From JAAAOH01 sp041686235 (GTDB lineage Bacteria; Spirochaetota; Spirochaetia; DSM-27196; PWMO01), in NCBI GenBank assembly GCA_041686235.1, contig JAWLED010000014.1, positions 1 to 45,130 of the forward strand: 45,130 nt of DNA. Direction: 5' to 3'. The translations under genes were made by a program, and so were the position numbers. The notes under the pieces were generated by a model. It was not told where the DNA came from. It saw nothing but the letters and a program-made list of their open reading frames with translations, and searched no databases. Position 1 is the stretch's first letter, and each line of letters begins with the position of its first letter. Shown one piece after another: positions 16,885 through 25,946 of the stretch.

Positions 16885-17627
16885 TTGTAGAGGGACTGCA
16901 CGTTACCTTGGGCGACTCTGAAATTTTGCACGGCGTGGACATGCACGTCGCGGACGGCGAGACGCTTTCGATTATCGGCGAAAGCGGTTGCGGAAAGACG
17001 GTGCTCATGAAAGCCATCCTGGGCCTCATCCCCGTAGACGCAGGGCGCATCGTCATCGACGGCATGGATACGACCGAGTTCGACGAGCGCGAATACAACC
17101 GAAGTGTACGCCCCCGCATGGCTATCGTTTTCCAACGGGGAGCCTTATGGGACTCCATGACGGTTCGGCAAAACATCGACCTTGTGCTACGGATGCGGGA
17201 GGCACTCACACCGGCGGGAAGGCGACAGCGCATCGAGGAAAGCTTGTCGCTGGTGCAGCTCAGTGACGCCGCAGACAAACATCCAAAAGAGCTGAGCGGA
17301 GGAATGATAAAGCGTGCGGCGATTGCTCGAGCGGTTGCGGTTCGGCCGCAGTATCTGATCTACGACGAGCCCACAACGGGGCTCGACCCGGTGCTTGCCG
17401 GGAGGACGAATGCGCTCATTCGGGACCTCAACGCGCGATTGGGCGTCACGGCGGTGGTGGTAACACACGACGTGCGCCATCTCTCCGAGTTCTCCGACCG
17501 GGTGGTGATGCTGCGCGACGGCGTGGTTGCGGCAAATGTAGCGGCAGAGCAGGTGTGGAGCGAGGAAAACACCGAGCTTTCGGGTTTCGTGCGTGGAGAA
17601 GAGTTGCACCACGGGGACATGTCATGA
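16878..17627 (+). CDS. mlaF: MlaF-type ABC ATPase
   Basis: A 249 aa cytoplasmic ATPase of the Mla system. Walker A 'GESGCGKTV' is the Mla-type variant, with an unusual TV in place of ST. The Q-loop is 'IVFQRGALWDSMTV', the signature 'ELSGGMIKRAAIARA', and Walker B 'YLIYDEPTTGLDP'. All of these match MlaF/Ttg2A homologs. The start at MVVVEG (16878) overlaps the mlaE stop. The stop overlaps the mlaD start as ATGA, so the three genes are translationally coupled. Confidence 0.93.
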   Translation: MVVVEGLHVTLGDSEILHGVDMHVADGETLSIIGESGCGKTVLMKAILGLIPVDAGRIVIDGMDTTEFDEREYNRSVRPRMAIVFQRGALWDSMTVRQNIDLVLRMREALTPAGRRQRIEESLSLVQLSDAADKHPKELSGGMIKRAAIARAVAVRPQYLIYDEPTTGLDPVLAGRTNALIRDLNARLGVTAVVVTHDVRHLSEFSDRVVMLRDGVVAANVAAEQVWSEENTELSGFVRGEELHHGDMS

Positions 17628-18496
17628 AAGAACGAACGAACGATGTATGGATTGGGGTGACGGTTAGCGTTGCGACGCTCATAGTGATCTTGGGCGTTCT
17701 CGTCATCGGAAGACCCGGCTTTTTTGAATCAGGCATGCGAGTCGACCTCCGTCTCCAGGCGGCTCAAGGAATCGAGGCGGGAACGGAGGTGTTTTACCGG
17801 GGCGTCAATGCCGGGAGCGTGACCGGCACCGAACTGGATGAGGAGGCGGTTATCGTAGAGCTAAAACTGAGCGAGATAGACCGGATACCGGCGGACTCGC
17901 AGTTTGTTGTACGTTCGACTGATCTGCTCGGGGGACGGTCCATCCACATCGTTCCGGGATCAGAGGGGGAACACCTCGAGAGCGGAGCAGTTGTCGAAGG
18001 TACCGTGGAAGGCGGACTCATGGAGATGCTTGGTGGAGATGGAGAGCTCGAAACCCAGACGCAGGACGTATTGTCAAACCTTCAGCGTCTATCGGGGGAG
18101 CCGGTGCAGCAACAGGTGCGCTCTACCCTCGAGAGCTTGAAGACAAGTAGCGAAGAACTCGAGACGCTCTTATCGGAAAACCGCAACCGGGTCGGATCGG
18201 TAGTAACCTCGCTCGAGAACATAACCGAATCGAGCGAAGAACCGGTTGCCGAGATCCTCGAAAACGTCAGAAGAGACAGCGAGGAGCTCTCAGAGGCGAT
18301 AGAGGAAGCCCGCTCCACTACCCAAACGCTCGAATCACTTTTGTCGGATATCCGCGAAGGCGAAGGCAGTATCGGGCGTCTGGTCGCCGATGATGCACTG
18401 TATCTCAAGGCCGACGCGGTGCTGACACGCCTGGATAGGTTACTCGCCGACATCGAAGAAGATCCGAGCGAGTTCTTCTCGTTTTCAATCTTTTAG
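17624..18496 (+). CDS. mlaD: MCE-domain lipid-binding protein (MlaD-like)
   Basis: 290 aa. An N-terminal transmembrane helix (about residues 10-30) is followed by one MCE domain (about 37-115, with 'GIEAGTEVFYRGVNAGSV' and 'STDLLGGRSIHIVPG'). A long helical C-terminal region (about 140-285) is rich in S/E/L. MCE proteins form periplasmic hexameric rings that carry phospholipids. The long coiled C-terminus is nearer to mycobacterial Mce and plant TGD2-type members than to the short E. coli MlaD. No mlaC or mlaB gene follows. Confidence 0.9.
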   Translation: MKERTNDVWIGVTVSVATLIVILGVLVIGRPGFFESGMRVDLRLQAAQGIEAGTEVFYRGVNAGSVTGTELDEEAVIVELKLSEIDRIPADSQFVVRSTDLLGGRSIHIVPGSEGEHLESGAVVEGTVEGGLMEMLGGDGELETQTQDVLSNLQRLSGEPVQQQVRSTLESLKTSSEELETLLSENRNRVGSVVTSLENITESSEEPVAEILENVRRDSEELSEAIEEARSTTQTLESLLSDIREGEGSIGRLVADDALYLKADAVLTRLDRLLADIEEDPSEFFSFSIF

Positions 18497-18577
18497 CCGC
18501 TGCCCGCGCGGTCTCGGAAGCTTATGGCCCGTTGTGCTTGAGAAACCGCATGTAGCGCCGGTGACGTTCATAGCGAC

Positions 18578-20023
18578 CTATGAAGTGAGCTCGAACTCCT
18601 CCTGCCACATCGGTTCGAGCAAGCCGTGAAGCTCCTCGTCGTATTCACGCATCCTGCGGTGATATTGCTCGTCATCATAGGCTGCCGCGGCATCGGGATC
18701 GAGCGGCAACACATCGTGTTCATGTATCAGCTGCTCGGCAAACTGATGATGATCGCGGATGGGGCAGGGACAGAATAGATTCTTGACCTCGGTTTGTCCC
18801 TTGTTGCCGCGCTGATCTGCCTGCCAGTCTCTGATGCGGCTGAAATAGTTGCTAAACAGCACGTGACTAATTGTGTGTCCCGATTCGTACATGTCGTAGA
18901 CATTGTCGATTCCGTATGGGAAGAACACGCACGGCGATATGTTCCCATCCCAGTCGATGTAGAAGTATCCTCCTGAACGGCCTGCGGCGATGCACCCGAG
19001 CGAAAGCGGGCCGCCGTTCCAGAAATCGACCATAAACCTGTCATGTTCGTATATGAGCTTCATCTCACGCTCGAGCATCCACTTGCGCTGCTGCGGCGTC
19101 ACCATGAGATCTACCGTGTAGCTGCGTCCGATCGGCATGTATTGAAAGATCCAACCGAATATTGCTCCCTGGGTGTCGAAAAAGAAGTTCATGAACTCAT
19201 CCGAGAGGACGGTTTCGGCGTTATGGCGCGTGGCCGTAACGGAAATGCCGAACGGTACCCCGTGGCGACGCAGATTCTCCATTGCCTCGAGCGTCTTCCG
19301 GAAGACACCGTTTCCTCGTCGCTCATCGGTTTCGGCCTCCCAGCCTTCCACCGAAATAGCGGGAACGATGTTGCCGAGCTCCGCCATCCGTTGTGCCACC
19401 CGGTCGGTAATGAGCGTGGCATTGGTGTACATCATGAAATAGTTATCGTTGTACTCTTCCACGACGTCGAGCAAGTTCTTCCCTTGACTCTTGTACATCA
19501 GCGGTTCGCCGCCGGAGATAACGGTAAAATGTGAGCCCCACTCCTCGCGCTTCTCGGTGAGTATTCGGGTGAACACGTCATAACTGAGCGTACTTGCTTC
19601 GGCCGAGGAGCTCCCCGCGTAACAGCCGGTACATTGGAGATTACATCGCTTCGTCGGGCTAATCGTGAGAAACGAAGGGGGATCAAAGCCGTGTTGCTCA
19701 CGGAATGGCCGCATTCGCTCCTTTTCGCCGGTGAGCACATTACCAATGAAGCTCGACAGGACCTGTTTGCGTACGCCCGGGCCGATGTTCCCTCGTCGAA
19801 TACCCCGGTCAATGGAGTACAGGAGATTCATGAGGGCGCGCTTTCGCATGCGCTGCACGCGCAACGGCATGTGGTCCTTGTTTTCGTGGATAAAGTTCTG
19901 GTCCAATTGCCGCTCGGCCCGGCCTATGAGCCAGTTCCGGAGTGGCTTGATTTGGACTGCCGTATCGAGCGCTTCCGTTGCGCCGCTTTTCCAGATGGCA
20001 TCCACGTCTATCGGCTTATTCAT
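18578..20023 (-). CDS. Radical SAM/SPASM domain protein
   Basis: 481 aa. The radical-SAM cluster motif C-N-L-Q-C-T-G-C (Cys127, 131, 134) binds the 4Fe-4S cluster that cleaves S-adenosylmethionine. 'VISGGEPLM' is the SAM-binding GGE motif. A C-terminal cysteine-rich region ('LGCIAAGRSGGYFYIDWDGNISPCVFFPYG', read here as Cys...Cys, and 'LFCPCPIRDHH') fits a SPASM/twitch auxiliary-cluster domain. An N-terminal helical extension of about 110 residues precedes the core. AAAGGAGGG upstream fixes the start at 20023. No peptide substrate gene is visible nearby, so the substrate is unknown. It is divergent from the marR gene. Confidence 0.85.
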   Translation of the reverse strand: MNKPIDVDAIWKSGATEALDTAVQIKPLRNWLIGRAERQLDQNFIHENKDHMPLRVQRMRKRALMNLLYSIDRGIRRGNIGPGVRKQVLSSFIGNVLTGEKERMRPFREQHGFDPPSFLTISPTKRCNLQCTGCYAGSSSAEASTLSYDVFTRILTEKREEWGSHFTVISGGEPLMYKSQGKNLLDVVEEYNDNYFMMYTNATLITDRVAQRMAELGNIVPAISVEGWEAETDERRGNGVFRKTLEAMENLRRHGVPFGISVTATRHNAETVLSDEFMNFFFDTQGAIFGWIFQYMPIGRSYTVDLMVTPQQRKWMLEREMKLIYEHDRFMVDFWNGGPLSLGCIAAGRSGGYFYIDWDGNISPCVFFPYGIDNVYDMYESGHTISHVLFSNYFSRIRDWQADQRGNKGQTEVKNLFCPCPIRDHHQFAEQLIHEHDVLPLDPDAAAAYDDEQYHRRMREYDEELHGLLEPMWQEEFELTS

Positions 20024-20144
20024 AACACCCTCCTTTCGCCCCGAGTGTGGTTGGTGCGTGTGGGTTTCTATATATATGCTATAGCGGTCGACGCGCCGGA
20101 TTAATAGGCAAGGTGGTCTAAATAGCACGGTGTATGCAGGTGAG

Positions 20145-20185
20145 ATGACACAGTGCCCCGTCTTGTTGTATATTCAAGTTAACAA
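20145..20185 (+). promoter_or_regulatory. marR promoter with candidate operator
   Basis: ATGACA (20145-20150), an 18-base spacer and TATATT (20169-20174). TTGTT (20163-20167) and AACAA (20181-20185) form an inverted repeat across the -10, where a MarR dimer could repress its own gene (inference). Confidence 0.5.
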
Positions 20186-20214
20186 ACAACCCTACCGTAT
20201 GGAGGATACCCATA

Positions 20215-20721
20215 GTGAAAGCGCGTCGAGCAAGCCGAAGCGTGAGAACCCGCATAGCGCGCGACCAAAGGACTCGTGCTCGGAGGTCGGAGGCAGGATT
20301 CGACCCCCTGCAAACAGTCATTAAGACATGCCCCGGCTACAATTTGGGGAAAGCATATAAGAAAGTTACGCGTCTCTTCGAGGAAGAGTTTCGCAGTTCC
20401 GACCTCACACTGCCGCAGTTCGCGGTGCTGGTAAACACCGGGCTGACCGAATCGGCCACGGCAAGCGAGATTGCCGAACGACTCGGTTCGGATTTAAGCA
20501 CGATCTCTCGCACCATGGAGCTATTGGTGCGACGCGGGTTAGTGGAGCAGAGCCGGGCACAGGATCGCCGCGTGCGGGTATATCGCCTGACACCTTCCGG
20601 TCGAGCCGCGGTCGATGGGACCCTTCCGAAGTGGAGAAACGCCAAGCAGCGCGTACTCGAAGACGTCGATCCCGTCGCGTGGAAAACGACGCTGCACACC
20701 CTGAGGCAGCTTGCCGGCTAA
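20215..20721 (+). CDS. MarR family transcriptional regulator
   Basis: A 168 aa winged-helix repressor. The core reads 'LTLPQFAVLVNTGL', 'ATASEIAERLGSDLSTISRTMELLVRRGLVE' (the recognition helix) and 'DRRVRVYRLTPSGRAAV' (the wing with the conserved DxR and LTxxG). An N-terminal basic extension of about 35 residues is unusual. The start is GTG at 20215 with GGAGG about nine bases upstream; a later start would trim the extension. It is divergent from the radical SAM gene and convergent with the MFS gene, either of which could be its target. The ligand is unknown. Confidence 0.88.
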   Translation: MKARRASRSVRTRIARDQRTRARRSEAGFDPLQTVIKTCPGYNLGKAYKKVTRLFEEEFRSSDLTLPQFAVLVNTGLTESATASEIAERLGSDLSTISRTMELLVRRGLVEQSRAQDRRVRVYRLTPSGRAAVDGTLPKWRNAKQRVLEDVDPVAWKTTLHTLRQLAG

Positions 20722-20760
20722 GAGCCGGGATCACTACCGAAGGTGCGTGTGGGACGAGGC

Positions 20761-22101
20761 TCACTGAGGCGGACGATCGCCCTCGAAACGCGTCTCGTCC
20801 ATCCCGCGCCGCCGACGGCCCACGCGCCGTAGCAGTTGAAAAGCTGCAGCGGTGGTTCTGGGGTAGGGGTGATAGGAGCTTCCCGCGGGACGCGGCAGCC
20901 ATGGCACCACTGTTATCCGAACGGCGGTAAAGACAAGCAGAACGGCCAGCACCGCCCCCATGAACAGAAATAGCCCAGCCATTCCCACGCGCGCCATCAC
21001 GAGCCCGGCAAAGAAGGGGCCGGCAGCGCTTCCGATACCGTAGTATACGATGATTGCGCCGGCCACCTGTACCATCTCCCCCGGTGAGAACTGGTCGTTT
21101 GCCAATGCAATACAGAGCGAGTACAGGGGCATGCCGAACCCGCCGAACAGGAACATCAGCACATAAAGGGGAGGGCCGGCGGATTGTAACAGCGCAATGA
21201 GCCAGGCCGCGGCTGCCGAAACGGCCACGCTCCAGAAAATGGCTGTCCGACGGTCCTTGCGGTCGGAAATCCAGCCCAACGGCCATTGCATGACGAGCGT
21301 CCCGAGCGAGACCAGCAACATCAACATACCGATGTTCCCGTCGGACAATCCAAGGCCCTGGCCGAAGCGGGGTGAGAGGCTCCACGTTGCTCCCGTTATC
21401 AGTCCGCTTACCATGGTTCCAAAGCCGGCCAATGGTGACTTCAAAAACGTGCGAATGAGGCGTGGCGGGGTGCGTTCGGTGCGAGCCTCACCGGAGACCC
21501 GCATGAGGGCAACCGGTACGAGACTCAAAGAGATCAGAACCGTAGTGATACCGAAAATCTCGAAATTGGATGTAGAGAACACGCCGAGCAGCGGCTGCCC
21601 TGCTCCCATGGAGCCGAGATACATGACACTATACATGCTCAATATCCGGCCCCGATTGTAGCTGGTGCTCGAGACGTTAAGCCGGCTTTCGACCACGACC
21701 AGCATCACCGACATGCAGAGGCCGGTCGCACCGCGGAAGACGATCCAGACGACGGGGTCAATCCAGAGCAAATGAGCAATCGCAGAGGCCGAGGCAACCG
21801 AGGCAAACGCCGCAAACGCTCTTACGTAACCGACGTTTCGGATTACGACGGGAGCCAGCAGCGAGCCGATTACCAAGCCCGCGTAGTTTGCCGACATGAT
21901 GACGCCGAGTATCGAGTCCGAGAACCCCTCCATGCCGGCTCGAAGTGACACCGCCGTGCCCTGCAGCGCGGTTCCCGAGCCCATGAGGAACACCGAGATC
22001 ATTATTGCCGTTAGGGTAGTTGCCTGGCCGTTTCCTGAGCCGGCGCCGGCCGCGTCTTCGGTGAACGACTCGGTGTATTCGACGGGGAGTTCGGTGCCCA
22101 T
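20761..22101 (-). CDS. MFS transporter (YcaD-like)
   Basis: A 446 aa inner-membrane protein with about 12 transmembrane helices. The N-terminal half has 'SILGVIMSANYAGLVIGSL' and 'RGATGLCMSVMLVVVESRLN'. The second-half loop 'LGWISDRKDRRTAI' is the MFS A-motif. It is most like the YcaD/TsgA-type group of the major facilitator superfamily. A charged, Pro/Arg-rich C-terminal tail of about 40 residues is predicted to be cytosolic. It starts 3 bases after the CheB-CheR gene, so it is the third gene of the kinase operon. The substrate is unknown, and the signalling neighbours suggest a stress-linked efflux role (inference). Confidence 0.87.
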   Translation of the reverse strand: MGTELPVEYTESFTEDAAGAGSGNGQATTLTAIMISVFLMGSGTALQGTAVSLRAGMEGFSDSILGVIMSANYAGLVIGSLLAPVVIRNVGYVRAFAAFASVASASAIAHLLWIDPVVWIVFRGATGLCMSVMLVVVESRLNVSSTSYNRGRILSMYSVMYLGSMGAGQPLLGVFSTSNFEIFGITTVLISLSLVPVALMRVSGEARTERTPPRLIRTFLKSPLAGFGTMVSGLITGATWSLSPRFGQGLGLSDGNIGMLMLLVSLGTLVMQWPLGWISDRKDRRTAIFWSVAVSAAAAWLIALLQSAGPPLYVLMFLFGGFGMPLYSLCIALANDQFSPGEMVQVAGAIIVYYGIGSAAGPFFAGLVMARVGMAGLFLFMGAVLAVLLVFTAVRITVVPWLPRPAGSSYHPYPRTTAAAFQLLRRVGRRRRGMDETRFEGDRPPQ

Positions 22102-22104
22102 GAG

Positions 22105-24660
22105 CTATGTATCGGAGTTCTCGCGGAGCTCGAGAAATGTAATGAGTACGCCCTCGAACACGTCGTCGACGTTTCGGTAGGGAGCCATGTCGACGCGCAG
22201 CGTTCGACCGTCGTGGGTGTTTACCACGCGTTCTATGGGATGAGTTCGACGGGCGACGTCGGCGATGTCATTGATGAACTCATCGTAATCGAGCTTGTGA
22301 GTGAACTGCTTTATGTGGCGGTGAATATCGCTCTCTATGATGTTGATGATGTCTCCGACGGCTCTTGTGAAGCGCTTAATGCGGAGCTGATTGTCCACAA
22401 AAAGAATCGGGATTTCGAGGCTATCGAGAAAGTTCTTCATCTCCGCATTGCTTCGACTGAGCTCTGCGTTTTTGGTCTGAAGCTCGCTGTTCACTGTGTT
22501 GAGCTCCTCGTTGAGACTCTGCATCTCCTCTTTGGAGCTCTCGAGCTCTTCGTTCGAGCTCTGCAGTTCCTCATTTGTCGACTGATACTCTTCGAGGCTA
22601 CTCTTGAGCTCCTCGTTCGTGCTTTCGAGCTCCTCCACCGTGGTTTGCAGTCGTTCACGAGTGGACTCGAGCTCCTGTTCGAGCGATTGCACCTCTTCCG
22701 CTGAGTAGGTCGTTTTCTCGGCGCTCTCCTCGTCGCCGGCCTCCCCACCGGCGGAAGCCTGCCCACTCGCCGCGGTCGGTCTTGGTTCTTCGCGAATGAC
22801 CACCGCGAACAATTCCACCTCGCCGGTCTCCGTTTTTACCGGCTCTACGCTCAATTCGATGAAGGTCGGCTTGTCTCCTTCATCGAGTCGCAGGCCGCTT
22901 CGTTTTACCACCTGCTCCTCTTTGAATGCTTCCCGCAGCGCCTGGCTCAGCGGAAGGGTGAGACCTGAGCGAACCATATCCACGACGTCCATCCGCGCAA
23001 CGCCGGTGGGAAGCTCAAAATACCGGCCCGTCCGTCCGTGGACATAGACGATTTCGCGCCGCCGATTGACGAAGACGGCGGGAGGAGTGTGCTCATTGAG
23101 AAGGAACCGGTGCAGCATATGTTCGGGGGCAGTCGGCGTAGGCTCGTGCTTGACCCTCCTCGAATCCGTTGCAGGCGATTCGCCGCCCACCGGAAACTGC
23201 AGGTTTGTACGAGCCATGGCCGAGCCGTCATCCGCTCGGGCTTTGTAGATACGCGTATCAGTGGAAATCTTTTGAAAGAGGTCGGCAAAGTTTCCCACCG
23301 TTTCCGAGGACCCGAGCACGAGATAGCCCCCGTCGCGGAGACTGTAGTGGAAAAGAGGTATCAAGCGTTGCTGAATCTCGGGCTTTAGATATATTAAGAG
23401 GTTTCTGCAGGAAAGGAGGTCGAGGCGCGTAAAGGGCGGATCACTTATGAGGTCCTGCTTAGAAAAGATGATCATTCCCCGGATCGACTGTACCACTTGA
23501 AGGGCATCTCCGACGTGCTTGAAGAACCGTTTGGTCCGCTCCTCGCCGACATCGGCCTTTACGGCCGCGGGGAACACGCCCCGTCGCGCACGGTCTATGG
23601 CCTCTTCGTCGATGTCGGTTGCAAATATGTTTACGGCAGTGGTGAGCTCGTGTTCCTCGAGCACCTCGCGAATTACCATGGCCAGCGAATATGCCTCTTC
23701 TCCGCTCGAGCAACCGGGCACCCACACGCGAAACGGTTGCTCGGACTCACGATCGCGAAGAAGCTCCGGCAGGACCGTGTTCTTCAGCGTCTCGAACGCT
23801 TCCGGCTCGCGAAAGAACTCCGTCACCCCGATTAAGAGCTCGCGGTGGAGCATATGCGCTTCTTGTGGATTGCGGTGGAGGTAGCGCACATAATCTTCGA
23901 GACGCTCGATTTTATGGAGGTCGAGCCGGCGTTGTACTCGTCGACGGACGGTGTTCTCCTTGAATGCCGAAAAATCGTGGCCGGTAGCCGACCGCAGAAT
24001 GACGAAAATTTTGCTGATCTGGTTCCGACTCTGTTCCGGCCGATCGTAGGGAAGCTCTCGTCTGCCGAAATGGGTAACGTGATTAACGATCTCCTTTGCA
24101 AGGTCCTCCGGCGCGGCGACATAGTCGACGCTGCCATGCTCGATGGCCGCTTCGGGCATCCCCGGAAACTCTGCGGTGTCCGGCTTTTGTGCCATCGTCA
24201 AGCCCAACTGAGTTCTGATGGCCTCGAGCCCGAGGGCTCCGTCACTGCCGGTTCCCGAGAGTACCACCCCAATGGCGCGTGACTCCGCATCACTCGAGAG
24301 GGTTCGGAAAAAGTAGTCGATCGGAAGCCACGGGTGCCCGTCGTTCCTCGGGATGAGCTGCAGTACGCCGTTCATGACCGCAAGGTTTGTGTTAGGGGGA
24401 ATGACGTATACATGATCGGGCTCTATGGCCGTAGCGTCTTCGATTTGTTGCACGGGTACCGAAGACGCACGGGCAAGCAGCTTGGCAAGGTCGCTCGGGT
24501 AATCGGGTGAAAGGTGCATGACAACCACGATCGCAGCACCGGGTTTTGCCGGCAAATAGGAGAGGAACGAGCTTATCGCCTCGAGGCCGCCCGCGGATGC
24601 ACCAACTCCGACGACGATGGGAGAGGCGTTTTGTTGGCGCGATTCTCGAGAATGTGCCAC
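22105..24660 (-). CDS. CheB-CheR-PAS fusion signalling protein
   Basis: 851 aa. Residues about 13-195 are a CheB methylesterase domain with the catalytic Ser22 (GASAGG), His49 (MHLSPD) and Asp140 (SGTGSDG). Residues about 210-490 are a CheR methyltransferase, with the SAM site 'VWVPGCSSGEEAYSLA' and 'LLSCRNLLIYL'. A PAS-like segment (about 515-625), an E/S/L/N coiled-coil with repeated 'STNEELKSS' and 'SSNEELESS' units (about 650-735) and a C-terminal PAS (about 735-850) follow. The start is GTG at 24660 with AGAGGAG upstream. There are no flagellar or chemotaxis genes around it. Such hybrids are usually stress or sensory proteins paired with kinases, and here the kinase is the gene just upstream. 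Confidence 0.92.
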   Translation of the reverse strand: MAHSRESRQQNASPIVVGVGASAGGLEAISSFLSYLPAKPGAAIVVVMHLSPDYPSDLAKLLARASSVPVQQIEDATAIEPDHVYVIPPNTNLAVMNGVLQLIPRNDGHPWLPIDYFFRTLSSDAESRAIGVVLSGTGSDGALGLEAIRTQLGLTMAQKPDTAEFPGMPEAAIEHGSVDYVAAPEDLAKEIVNHVTHFGRRELPYDRPEQSRNQISKIFVILRSATGHDFSAFKENTVRRRVQRRLDLHKIERLEDYVRYLHRNPQEAHMLHRELLIGVTEFFREPEAFETLKNTVLPELLRDRESEQPFRVWVPGCSSGEEAYSLAMVIREVLEEHELTTAVNIFATDIDEEAIDRARRGVFPAAVKADVGEERTKRFFKHVGDALQVVQSIRGMIIFSKQDLISDPPFTRLDLLSCRNLLIYLKPEIQQRLIPLFHYSLRDGGYLVLGSSETVGNFADLFQKISTDTRIYKARADDGSAMARTNLQFPVGGESPATDSRRVKHEPTPTAPEHMLHRFLLNEHTPPAVFVNRRREIVYVHGRTGRYFELPTGVARMDVVDMVRSGLTLPLSQALREAFKEEQVVKRSGLRLDEGDKPTFIELSVEPVKTETGEVELFAVVIREEPRPTAASGQASAGGEAGDEESAEKTTYSAEEVQSLEQELESTRERLQTTVEELESTNEELKSSLEEYQSTNEELQSSNEELESSKEEMQSLNEELNTVNSELQTKNAELSRSNAEMKNFLDSLEIPILFVDNQLRIKRFTRAVGDIINIIESDIHRHIKQFTHKLDYDEFINDIADVARRTHPIERVVNTHDGRTLRVDMAPYRNVDDVFEGVLITFLELRENSDT

Positions 24661-24692
24661 CGGAAGTAGACTCCTCTGCAGGAGAAGGCCTG

Positions 24693-25868
24693 CTACTCTA
24701 ACGAGAACACGATATCATGGTGGACCCCGTTGTGAGAATGCATGTTCCACTCGGCTCCCAGCTCGTTGAGGAGCTGAAGTGCGAGCTGGGTGCCCACACC
24801 CGCGGATTCGCCGGCACGATCGGTGTCCATTCCTACCCCGTCGTCGGAGACGATTATGTGAACCTGCGATCCGTCCCGCGCAAGCTCCACCCGTACGGTT
24901 CCCGCCTTATCGTCGGGAAACGCGTGCTGTACGGCGTTTGTGAGCAGCTCGTTTACCACGAGGCTCGCGCTGATTGCGCGGGTCACATCGACGGTTGTAG
25001 CGACGGGGGTCGGCGTGTATTGTACTTTCGCGTTGCCGGCGAGGCCTTCATTGAACTCGCAGACCAGCGTTTGCAGTGATTTGTCGAGGTCAACCTGGTC
25101 TACGTCCGTGGCCGCCTCGTAGAGCGCGTTATGTACCCGGGCGACGCTGCGGATTCGAGCGGAAATGCGCTTGAGCCGTTGATCGTCGCCGGCCCCTTTG
25201 CGCTCGAGATCTACGATACTTGCCAGTACCTGAAGGTTGTTTTTGACCCGGTGGGTTAACTCGCGCAACAGACTGCGGTAGTGCGAGACCGCGTGCTCCC
25301 GATCCTCGCGGAGTTTCTGCTCTGTGACATCGATGAGACTGACAAACAGATAGTGCGCGCGGTCGATGTCCTCGGATTCCGGGGTCGATATTTCGAGCTC
25401 GACATACCGTTCTTCGGAATTTGTGGTTTTGAGTTGAAGGCGCCCCGCGTCAGCCTGCTCTCCGTCGTAAATCTTGTCGAGCAGCGCCTCCACGCGCACC
25501 GCGTCGGTTCCTTCGTAGCCGCCGAAAAATGAGGAGAGCTTTCGCCCGGGGATTTGCGAGCGGGGTTTCTCAAAGAGCTCGGCGGCTTTCAAATTTGCGT
25601 TCGTTATGAACCCGTCTCTATCGGTAACTACGTACGCGGTTGGAGCCAAATCGAAGAGAAAAAAGTACCAGTCCCGCGTTTTCTCCGCTTCCTGACGAGC
25701 AGCCTTGAGGTCCTCGTTCTGCAGCTCGAGCTCTATTTGGTGTATGTGTAGCTCTTCGAGAAGTTCCTCGGCGTTCAGCTCGGGGTGGTTGTCCGCGGTT
25801 GTGCGTTTCCGGTGCAACTCCTCTGCTCGGCTGCGGTAGTCTTTGTTTTCGGGTTCAGGGGAGGCCAT
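24693..25868 (-). CDS. PAS-domain histidine kinase (HisKA_2/HWE type)
   Basis: A 391 aa soluble sensor kinase. An N-terminal coiled-coil (about 10-65, with 'EELHIHQIELELQNEDL') leads to a PAS domain (about 66-185). The HisKA_2 phosphoacceptor box is 'ELTHRVKNNLQVL' (His206), and the ATPase domain has 'LVVNELLTNAVQHAF' (N-box) and 'VSDDGVGM' (G1). Kinases of this type often act in general stress response with a response regulator. None is encoded here. The 'Q/IELELQNEDL' segment is a frequent partner of CheB-CheR hybrids. It is the first gene of a three-gene operon with the CheB-CheR fusion and the MFS gene. Confidence 0.92.
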   Translation of the reverse strand: MASPEPENKDYRSRAEELHRKRTTADNHPELNAEELLEELHIHQIELELQNEDLKAARQEAEKTRDWYFFLFDLAPTAYVVTDRDGFITNANLKAAELFEKPRSQIPGRKLSSFFGGYEGTDAVRVEALLDKIYDGEQADAGRLQLKTTNSEERYVELEISTPESEDIDRAHYLFVSLIDVTEQKLREDREHAVSHYRSLLRELTHRVKNNLQVLASIVDLERKGAGDDQRLKRISARIRSVARVHNALYEAATDVDQVDLDKSLQTLVCEFNEGLAGNAKVQYTPTPVATTVDVTRAISASLVVNELLTNAVQHAFPDDKAGTVRVELARDGSQVHIIVSDDGVGMDTDRAGESAGVGTQLALQLLNELGAEWNMHSHNGVHHDIVFSLE

Positions 25869-25946
25869 ACGTGTTCACTGTAGTTTTGAAGCCTTTCGTG
25901 GTCAAGCTATAGATGGGCGCGGGGTGTTTTTACTATCTTTGGCGCT

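Noticed and set aside
20215..20721. MarR protein as the GbsR regulator of the betaine genes
   Set aside because: It lies about 9 kb away with a divergent radical SAM gene and an own operator candidate. Nothing links it to the betaine locus.
22105..25868. Chemotaxis operon
   Set aside because: CheB and CheR domains are fused with PAS and coiled-coil, and no cheA, cheW, receptor or flagellar gene is nearby. A general sensory role is more likely.
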